Source of the DNA: Akkermansiaceae bacterium
Lineage (GTDB): Bacteria > Verrucomicrobiota > Verrucomicrobiia > Verrucomicrobiales > Akkermansiaceae
DNA: 17,514 nucleotides
Assembly (NCBI GenBank): GCA_903909905.1
Contig: CAIVXP010000093.1
Coordinates: 1 to 17,514, forward strand
Direction: 5' to 3'
The notes under the pieces were generated by a model. It ran no database searches and was not told where the DNA came from. It saw only the letters and a list, made by a program, of their open reading frames with translations. Shown here piece by piece: positions 1 through 5,836 of the stretch; position 1 is the first letter of the stretch; every line of letters starts with the position of its first letter. The position numbers and the translations under genes were made by a program.

Positions 1-953
1 AGGGGAAGGGCGGTGTGGTGAGCGAGGTCCTTGATTTTTTCGATGGGCCCCATTTGATCGAAGTCGGGGCTCACTATACCGAAGAGCGGAAACCAATTCA
101 TTCGAGCGCCGAAGTAAACCAGCAGGATGGCACCCAGCGCAAAGCCCGGGATCGAATAGCCGATGAAGATGAGCACCGATGAGGCCGAGTCGATGAAGGT
201 GCGGTGTTTGAGTGCCTTGAGCACGCCGAGCGGCAGGCTCACGGCATAAGTAATGATGGCGGTGAGCAGGCCAAAGTACGCGGCCACCGGCATGCGCGAG
301 AGAATCATCTCGTGCACTGGGTCATTGTAGACCGTCGAGCGGCCGAGGTCGCCTTGGAGCAATCCCGAAAAATGTTTTCGGTGCAGCACCGCGCGTGGCG
401 CGTAATCCGGCACCGATCCGCTACCGGGGTTGCGGCGCTTGAAGCGTTGCTGGCGATCCTCTTTCGTTTCGAGCCTCGCCTTCCATCCTTCGGCCGCGAT
501 GTCTTTGCCCGAATCGACAAACACCGCCGAGTTGATCGCGTTGCCCGCCTTCACAACCCGCACCGCACGACCATCACCGCGCAGCACGACTTCGGTGACA
601 TTTTCCGGGTCCGCCGAGCTGCCGATTGTTTCATCGCCCTTCGCGGCAAATTCGCCCTTTGAAATTTGCGTTTCGCGCGCCACCACGCCGAGCCACTGGC
701 CGTAGGCGACCCAAAGATTTTCGTTGAGACCAAATTGTTCCTCCAGCTCCTCGAGTTGTTCCTCGCTCAGCCCGCCCTGCGCTTGGGTCGATGACGAGCG
801 CTTGCCCCCCTGGTCCGCCCCGCGCGATGCCTCCTGCAGCATCCGGTCCATCGGCCCGCCCGGCACAAAGCGCGTGATCCCGAACACGATCAGCGTGATG
901 CCGATCAGCGTGGGCGGGATCAGCAGCAGGCGGCGGATGAAGTAACCTTTCAC
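1..953 (-). CDS. yejB: YejB/DppB-type peptide ABC transporter permease, N-terminal part (cut by left edge)
   Basis: Inner-membrane permease subunit of a peptide or oligopeptide ABC importer (binding-protein-dependent transport family). 317 codons are visible and the frame is open to the left edge. The start is GTG, with a possible weak GGGA six bases upstream. The N terminus has a basic-hydrophobic segment (residues 3-30) ending in FVPGGPMDRM, as in YejB. A GDLGRS motif lies near 201-206, followed by TM segments at about 222-245 and 256-282. The segment FPLFGIVSPDF...IEKIKDLAHHTALP aligns by eye with E. coli YejB (LFPLRGLVSANF...HITLP), which favours YejB over DppB or OppB. About 100 residues (roughly 91-196, charged and Gly-rich) lie between QWLG and GLLQGDLGRS, where E. 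coli YejB has only a short link. The EAA loop and C terminus are outside the window. Transcribed divergently from pheS; partner subunits would lie to the left. Family is secure, the exact substrate is not. Confidence 0.88.
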   Translation of the reverse strand, partial: MKGYFIRRLLLIPPTLIGITLIVFGITRFVPGGPMDRMLQEASRGADQGGKRSSSTQAQGGLSEEQLEELEEQFGLNENLWVAYGQWLGVVARETQISKGEFAAKGDETIGSSADPENVTEVVLRGDGRAVRVVKAGNAINSAVFVDSGKDIAAEGWKARLETKEDRQQRFKRRNPGSGSVPDYAPRAVLHRKHFSGLLQGDLGRSTVYNDPVHEMILSRMPVAAYFGLLTAIITYAVSLPLGVLKALKHRTFIDSASSVLIFIGYSIPGFALGAILLVYFGARMNWFPLFGIVSPDFDQMGPIEKIKDLAHHTALP

Positions 954-1107
954 GATTTGTCCCGTGGTTTCTAAACCAGCTCCCGAACCATGCAAGCACG
1001 GACCCCGATGCGGCGGGGTTCTTCGGCATACGGCGGCCTGTCGGCGGGTAGGCGACAGCTTGGCTTTGACCCGGCGCGCGAAGCAGGTTATGCCATGCGG
1101 CCCGCAC
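954..1107. other. divergent intergenic region between the permease and pheS, with small dyads
   Basis: This 154-bp region must hold the start signals for both divergent genes. Visible structures are: TGGTTT-CT-AAACCA at 965-978, twelve bases before the permease GTG; ACCCCG-N6-CGGGGT at 1002-1019; and CTGTCG-N9-CGACAG at 1038-1058. A weak minus-strand promoter could be TTGCAT (990-995) and TAGAAA (968-973) with a 16-bp spacer. A weak plus-strand one could be TTGACC (1066-1071) and TATGCC (1089-1094) with a 17-bp spacer. Neither is convincing. No Phe-rich leader peptide and no T-box-like element were seen. Confidence 0.4.
1002..1058. repeat. two adjacent perfect hairpins, possible REP-like element
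   Basis: Hairpin 1 has a 6-bp stem ACCCCG/CGGGGT and a 6-nt loop. Hairpin 2 has a 6-bp stem CTGTCG/CGACAG and a 9-nt loop, GCGGGTAGG. A near-direct repeat (ATGCGGCGG at 1008-1016, ATACGGCGG at 1028-1036) links them. Paired GC-rich hairpins in an intergenic gap resemble REP/BIME units, the usual substrates of RAYT transposases, and one such transposase lies about 3.6 kb away. This is inferred from shape only; the element could equally be a transcription signal. Confidence 0.25.
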
Positions 1108-2121
1108 ATGAAGGACCAAATCCCAGCCATCGAGGCCGACGCACTCGTACGAATTTCCGCCGCCACCGACGAGCGCGCACTTGAGGACGCCCGCGTCGCC
1201 GTGCTCGGCAAGAAAGGCTCGCTCACGCTGGCCGCCGCCGGAATGAAGGATGTGCCCAAGGAGGAAAAAGGCGCCGTCGGCCAGTTGCTCAACGCCGCAC
1301 GCGCAAGCATCACCGCCGCGCTCGAAGCCAAGCAATCGGCCTTGCAGGAAATTGCCGATCGCGCCGCGCTTGCCGGCATCGACACGACGCTTCCCGCCCG
1401 CGAGTTGGCGATTGGCGGGCTGCACCCGCTCACGCTGATCCGCGATGAGGCTATCGCCATCCTGCGCCGCATGGGCTTCGCCCTCGCCGATGGCCCAGAG
1501 ATCGAGGATGAGTTCCATTGTTTCGATGCGCTCAACACGCCTGCCGATCACCCAGCGCGCAACGAGAAGGACACCTTCTATTTCGACTCGGGCAAACTTC
1601 TGCGCACTCACACCTCAAGCGTGCAGGTCCGCACGATGGAATCGGCAAAGCCGCCGCTCCGCATCATCGCGCCCGGCTCGGCGTATCGCCGCGACGAAAT
1701 CGACGCCACCCACCTCTCGGTCTTCAATCAACTCGAAGGCCTCTATGTCGCGAGCGATGTTTCGCTGCCTGACCTCAAGGGCACGCTGGAATATTTCCTT
1801 CAGGAACTTTTCGGACCGAACACCGAGGTGCGCTTCCGCCCGCACTTTTTCCCATTCACCGAACCGAGTTTTGAAATTGATGTGAAGCTCACCGTCAAAG
1901 GCCAGGAGCCGCGTTGGATCGAAGTCGCCGGCTGCGGCATGGTCGACCCCGCGGTTTTTGAAGCGATCAACAAGTCGCGCAAGGACCAGGCCTTCGATCC
2001 CGAGGCCACCACCGGCTTCGCCTTCGGCATGGGCCTCGACCGCCTCGCCATGATCCGCTGGGGCATCCGCGACATCCGGCTGCTGATCGAAAACGATGTG
2101 CGCTTTTTGAAACAGTTCTGA
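1108..2121 (+). CDS. pheS: phenylalanyl-tRNA synthetase alpha subunit
   Basis: Catalytic alpha subunit of the cytoplasmic (alpha-beta)2 PheRS, which charges tRNA-Phe with phenylalanine (EC 6.1.1.20). From ATG 1108 it is 337 aa, close to E. coli PheS (327 aa). Residues 1-90 form the N-terminal coiled coil with the typical LGKKG (33-37). The class II core follows: IGGLHP (102-107), GPEIEDEFHCFDALN (129-143), HPAR (148-151), motif 2 around RIIAPGSAYRRDEIDATH (185-202), the Phe-pocket segment FRPHFFPFTEPSFEIDV (243-259) and motif 3 GFAFGMGLDRLAMIRWG (303-319), ending in FLKQF. The frame is open upstream to ATG 964, but the extra 48 codons look unlike PheS and run through the hairpin-rich intergenic region, so 1108 is preferred; ATG 1090 is an alternative. 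No Shine-Dalgarno is visible. pheT follows after 32 bp in an apparent operon. Confidence 0.97.
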   Translation: MKDQIPAIEADALVRISAATDERALEDARVAVLGKKGSLTLAAAGMKDVPKEEKGAVGQLLNAARASITAALEAKQSALQEIADRAALAGIDTTLPARELAIGGLHPLTLIRDEAIAILRRMGFALADGPEIEDEFHCFDALNTPADHPARNEKDTFYFDSGKLLRTHTSSVQVRTMESAKPPLRIIAPGSAYRRDEIDATHLSVFNQLEGLYVASDVSLPDLKGTLEYFLQELFGPNTEVRFRPHFFPFTEPSFEIDVKLTVKGQEPRWIEVAGCGMVDPAVFEAINKSRKDQAFDPEATTGFAFGMGLDRLAMIRWGIRDIRLLIENDVRFLKQF

Positions 2122-2153
2122 TTTTTTGAACCACGGCTCTTCCTTCACTCCTC

Positions 2154-4532
2154 ATGAACATTTCACTCAACTGGCTCTCAACCCATCTAGATCTCGCAGG
2201 CAAGTCGATCAGGGAGATTGATGATCTTCTCACTTTCGCCGGAGTTGAGGTGGAGGGCATTGTCCCGAAGGGCGTGAGCTCGGAAAAAATCGTCGTCGCG
2301 CAGATCAAGGAAGCGGTGCAGCACCCGAATGCCGATCGGCTTAAGGTCACGCAGGTGGATGCCGGTGAAGGCGCGCTGCGCCAGATCGTTTGCGGCGCGC
2401 AGAATTACAAGGTCGGCGACAAAGTCCCATGCGCATTGCCCGGCGCTGAGCTGCCGGGTGGATTTACGATCAATGAAACCGTCATGCGCAAGGTCGAGTC
2501 GAAGGGCATGCTTTGCGCCGCTTCGGAGATCGGCCTGCCTGCGGGCGAGGATGGATTGCTGATCCTTCCCGCCGATGCGGAAATCGGCCGACCGGTCAAA
2601 CAGCTCTTTGATTCGGATGTGCTGCTCGAGCTTGAGGTTACGCCGAACCGACCAGATTTGCTAAGCCACCGCGGCATGGCTCGCGAGCTTGCAACCTTGC
2701 TCAAGACGCCGCTCAAGGCATTTGAAATTCCATCCGCAAAAACCACCGCCGCGACATCGATTCAAATCGACGCGCCCGATGCCTGCCCGCTCTACAGCGC
2801 CATCCGCATTTCGGGCGTAACGGTGAAGGAAAGCCCGGCATGGCTGAAAGAACGCCTCGAATCCATCGGGCTGCGGCCGATCAACAACATCGTCGATGTC
2901 ACGAATTTCGTCCTGCATGAGTTGGGTCAGCCGCTTCATGCGTTCGATGCGGCAAAGATCGGTGGCGGCTTGGTCGTGCGCCATGCGCGCGATGGCGAGT
3001 CGTTCACTGCGCTCGACGAATCCGAGCACTCGCTTGCGGGCGATGACCTCGTCATTTCCGACACAACGGGCGCAACCCTCGCACTTGCCGGTGTGATGGG
3101 CGGCCTCGCCAGTGGCGTCACGGTAACTACGACGGACATCGTACTTGAGTCGGCCTATTTCACCTCACAAGGCATCCGCCGCACTTCGCGCCGCACCGCG
3201 CTTTCGTCCGATTCTTCCTATCGCTTCGAGCGTGGTGTTGACCCAGAGGGCGTGATCTCCGCTGCGGCGCTTACCGTGAAGTTGATTCTCGAGACCGCCG
3301 GCGGATCCGCCGATGCCGCGATCCAGCTTGCGGGCGAGGCTCCGGTGATCACCAAGCCCGTCGCGCTCGATGCCGCGAAGCTCGACCAACTCATGGGTGG
3401 CTCGATCGCTCTCGCCGATGCGGAACAAATCCTCACTCGCCTCGGTCTTTCCAAGCGCTCCGACGGTGCTTGGGAAATCCCGTCATTCCGTGCCGACCTC
3501 CAGCGTCACATCGACCTCGTCGAGGAAATCGCGCGCGTGCATGGTCTCGCCAATGTCCCTTCGCGGATGCTTGGCACCTTTGTTCCCGCCAGCGCGATCG
3601 ATGGCGCTTACGATGCCGACATGATCCTGCGCCGGCGACTCGCCGCGCTCGGCCTTTACGAATGCCAAACGATCAAGCTCATCTCCGATGCGCAAGTCGC
3701 CGATGCCCTGCCGCTGCGCCCGCTGCAGGATGGTGACACGATTCGCGTGAAACTCCCGCTGAGCGAAGATCACGCGGTGATGCGTCCGAGCATGATCCCC
3801 GGGCTTGTCGCCTCCGCCGTGCGCAATGTGCGACAGCAGGCGAAATCGCTGCGACTCTTTGAAATGGGTCGCGTGTTTCGCAATGCGGGCGGTGGCAAAT
3901 CGAAGGATCAGGAAAGCGAAACCCTCGGCATCCTGCTCTCCGGCCCGACGCGTCCGGTCGGTTGGGATCAGGCCGAGCAGATCGCCGATCCCTTCGATCT
4001 CAAAGGCCTCGTCGCCGCGTTGATCCCTGGAGCGAGCATCCGTTTTTCGCCAAAAGATCGCGAAGGCTTTGCGATCGCTTGCGACATCCGCGCTGGTGAT
4101 CAATCGATTGGTGTCTTTGCGAGGCTCTTGCCATCGCGCGAACGCGAACTGGATTTCAACACGCCGGTGTTTGTGGCGGAGCTTGATCTCGGCAAGGTCC
4201 GCAAGTTGCTCAAGGGCATCGAGCATGTCGCCGAGTTGCCGCAATTTCCTGGCTCGTCGCGCGACGCGGCGATGGAAGTCGCCAGCACTTTGCCAAACTC
4301 CGAGATCGAGGGTGTCATCACCAAGTGCGCCGAGACCTTGCTCGTTGATTTCGAATGCTTCGATGTATTCAGCGATCCGAGCAGTGCCAAGCTCGCGGCG
4401 GATCGCAAGTCATTGGCCTATCGTTTCCACTATCGCGCCAGTGATCGCACGCTCAAGGCGGAAGAGGTCGAGACAGTCCATAAGCGCATCCTCAAAGCAC
4501 TGACCGAAAAAGCCGGAGTGCATTTTCGGTGA
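2154..4532 (+). CDS. pheT: phenylalanyl-tRNA synthetase beta subunit
   Basis: Beta subunit of PheRS; it binds tRNA, supports the active site and edits mischarged Tyr-tRNA-Phe. 792 aa, the usual bacterial length. Domains in order: N-terminal MNISLNWL; an OB-fold EMAP-type tRNA-binding domain at about 44-152 (KVTQVDAG, IVCGAQN, KGMLCAASEIGL); the B3/B4 editing region at about 211-380 (INNIVDVTNFVLHELGQPLHAFD, LALAGVMGG, SYRFERGVD); a B5 domain at about 398-470 (PSFRADLQRHIDLVEEIARVHG); the catalytic-like core; and a C-terminal anticodon-binding FDX-ACB domain at about 695-792 (FPGSSRDAAMEV, YRFHYRASDRTL). No feature suggests damage. The leader between pheS and pheT shows no Shine-Dalgarno. It ends convergently with the transposase gene, 86 bp away, and no clear terminator is visible in that gap. 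Confidence 0.97.
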   Translation: MNISLNWLSTHLDLAGKSIREIDDLLTFAGVEVEGIVPKGVSSEKIVVAQIKEAVQHPNADRLKVTQVDAGEGALRQIVCGAQNYKVGDKVPCALPGAELPGGFTINETVMRKVESKGMLCAASEIGLPAGEDGLLILPADAEIGRPVKQLFDSDVLLELEVTPNRPDLLSHRGMARELATLLKTPLKAFEIPSAKTTAATSIQIDAPDACPLYSAIRISGVTVKESPAWLKERLESIGLRPINNIVDVTNFVLHELGQPLHAFDAAKIGGGLVVRHARDGESFTALDESEHSLAGDDLVISDTTGATLALAGVMGGLASGVTVTTTDIVLESAYFTSQGIRRTSRRTALSSDSSYRFERGVDPEGVISAAALTVKLILETAGGSADAAIQLAGEAPVITKPVALDAAKLDQLMGGSIALADAEQILTRLGLSKRSDGAWEIPSFRADLQRHIDLVEEIARVHGLANVPSRMLGTFVPASAIDGAYDADMILRRRLAALGLYECQTIKLISDAQVADALPLRPLQDGDTIRVKLPLSEDHAVMRPSMIPGLVASAVRNVRQQAKSLRLFEMGRVFRNAGGGKSKDQESETLGILLSGPTRPVGWDQAEQIADPFDLKGLVAALIPGASIRFSPKDREGFAIACDIRAGDQSIGVFARLLPSRERELDFNTPVFVAELDLGKVRKLLKGIEHVAELPQFPGSSRDAAMEVASTLPNSEIEGVITKCAETLLVDFECFDVFSDPSSAKLAADRKSLAYRFHYRASDRTLKAEEVETVHKRILKALTEKAGVHFR

Positions 4533-4618
4533 TGAGTATTCATGTTGCTCGGTAAAGTGTGCAAGGCATGGTTCTTTTTTGATCAGCCAACCTTTGCCAC
4601 AAATTCATTCTACGCGCT

Positions 4619-5716
4619 TCACCCAATCCCCTTGCGCAGGTCGCGCATGGACCAGAGAAGGGGGCTGGCGGGGGAGGCGTCCCCGCGCATTTTGCGCGCG
4701 CCGGAACTTCGCTTTGGACCGAAACGATGACGTGAATGGGCGAAGGCCTCGTCGACAAAAAGACGGCTGCCAATGACGGCCCCGTCGGTGAAGTAGCGAA
4801 TGCGATGCCGCAGCATGCGGGCGAGGGGGATCTCGTCATCGGCTTGTTGGTGTTTGGTTGCTTGGTTTTTGGCAATGCCCCTGCGCGTGGTTTTGCGCAC
4901 TAAAGAACCATCGGGTCCGAAGCTCTCGGAAGTTTTTTCCACCGCATGGGCCATGAGCATTTTGCGGTAGGCTCGTGAAACTTCGCCCGACCACAGAGCC
5001 GCGTCGGCCAACATGCCCTTATGCGCGCCCCACGCGCGAACCAGCCCCGCACGCGCGGTTTTTCCATTTCCTTTGGCACCGCCGCCAATCGCCTCGCCAT
5101 AGCTGCTCCAGCGGTATTCGGCTGGATCGGTGACGAGTCCCGCCCGCACCGGGTTGAGATCGATGTAGGCCGCCATGGTTCGCGCTGCGACGCCGTCCTC
5201 GACGATGACGCTTTTGAAGCGGTCCTCCCACAGGCGGCCGCTGCGTTCGTGAATGCGGTTGTGCCACTGCGTGTATCGCTGCAGCAGGCCTTTCATGAAT
5301 TCGCCCAAGTTGTGCATGCGATAGGTGAAACGCGCATGGATTTGCGCGACGACGACCGATTCCTCGGCGAGGCCGGCTTTGACGAGCTGGCGCGCATCGG
5401 CCAGTTCCTTGGCCACGGTGGCGACGAAGGCATTGTTGTAGAGGGCCGAGAGGCGCTGGAGGAGCTCTGCATCGGAAAGGCCGTCTTTCGGCATGGGCGG
5501 AACCTCGAGCAGGAGATGGAAGTGGTTGCCCATCAGGCAGTAAGAGGTGATGCGGCAGCCTGAAAATTTCTCATAGATGCGCATCAGGGTGCGGAACTTC
5601 TCCTTTTCCCGGGCATCAAAGACTCGGCGCCGATCGACGACGCGTGAAAAGCAGTGATAGAAGACCGGTTTGGACTCCGAATTTCGCCATTCCGCCAACC
5701 AACGCGCCTGTCGCAT
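4619..5716 (-). CDS. REP-associated tyrosine transposase-like protein (Y1/HUH, IS200-type fold)
   Basis: 365 aa. Single-strand DNA transposase of the Y1_Tnp superfamily, RAYT-like. The HUH metal motif is H65-F-H67 in LMGNHFHLLLEVP. The probable nucleophile is Y148 in LLQRYTQWHNRIH, followed by the conserved GRLWEDRFKSVIVED (160-174), YIDLNPVRAGL (184-194) and YRWSSY (201-206). The C-terminal third (about 220-365) is a long tail with RYFTDGAVIGSRLFVDEAF and RFGPKRSSGARKMRG, which I recall from RAYT-like proteins of Verrucomicrobia and relatives but cannot verify here. All catalytic motifs are intact, so it may be active or domesticated. No terminal inverted repeats bracket the gene, which fits RAYTs acting on separate hairpin repeats rather than an autonomous IS. 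It sits between convergent pheT and the glycosyltransferase-HAD gene. The start is the first Met before the conserved YHCFSRVVDRR; no Shine-Dalgarno is visible. Confidence 0.88.
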   Translation of the reverse strand: MRQARWLAEWRNSESKPVFYHCFSRVVDRRRVFDAREKEKFRTLMRIYEKFSGCRITSYCLMGNHFHLLLEVPPMPKDGLSDAELLQRLSALYNNAFVATVAKELADARQLVKAGLAEESVVVAQIHARFTYRMHNLGEFMKGLLQRYTQWHNRIHERSGRLWEDRFKSVIVEDGVAARTMAAYIDLNPVRAGLVTDPAEYRWSSYGEAIGGGAKGNGKTARAGLVRAWGAHKGMLADAALWSGEVSRAYRKMLMAHAVEKTSESFGPDGSLVRKTTRRGIAKNQATKHQQADDEIPLARMLRHRIRYFTDGAVIGSRLFVDEAFAHSRHRFGPKRSSGARKMRGDASPASPLLWSMRDLRKGIG

Positions 5717-5773
5717 GAAGCAGAGGATAGCCCGTCGAAGGCAGATAGCAAGAAGAATTCATATAAAAGGACT

Positions 5774-5801
5774 GTCCCTTTATTTTGTCCCTATATTTTT
5801 T
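5774..5801. repeat. tandem duplication of a 13-bp unit upstream of the transposase
   Basis: GTCCCTTTATTTT (5774-5786) is followed directly by GTCCCTATATTTT (5787-5799), with one mismatch, then two more T. A short dyad GGAC-T-GTCC (5769-5777) overlaps the left end. It lies 58 bp beyond the 5' end of the transposase gene, in the 120-bp gap before the glycosyltransferase-HAD stop codon. AT-rich GTCCC-containing repeats of this kind are, to my recollection, often seen beside Y1-type transposase genes, so this may be a recognition site or the scar of an insertion. No matching copy was found on the pheT side. Confidence 0.5.
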
Positions 5802-5836
5802 ACGCAACACCGTCGGATGAAAATTGGGTTTTGGTC

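Noticed and set aside
1066-1094. Plus-strand promoter TTGACC-17-TATGCC for pheS
   Set aside because: The -10 matches only half of the consensus and would leave about 7 nt before the ATG; kept only as a note in the intergenic entry.
964-1107. Upstream extension of pheS to ATG 964
   Set aside because: The extra 48 residues do not resemble PheS N termini and translate through the hairpin-rich intergenic region.
954-1107. T-box or Phe-codon attenuator before pheS
   Set aside because: No Phe-rich leader peptide, no T-box core sequence and no terminator T-run were found.
631-1611. 326-codon minus-strand frame overlapping the permease start and pheS
   Set aside because: It crosses two secure genes in other frames, has low-complexity Arg/Gly/Ala composition and matches no family; it is a high-GC shadow frame.
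3483-4244. 253-codon minus-strand frame inside pheT
   Set aside because: Antisense shadow of a well-conserved gene; no start signal or family resemblance.
4533-4580. Terminator after pheT before the TTCTTTTTT run
   Set aside because: The only stem before the T-run is 3-4 bp (TGC-AAG-GCA), too weak to support.
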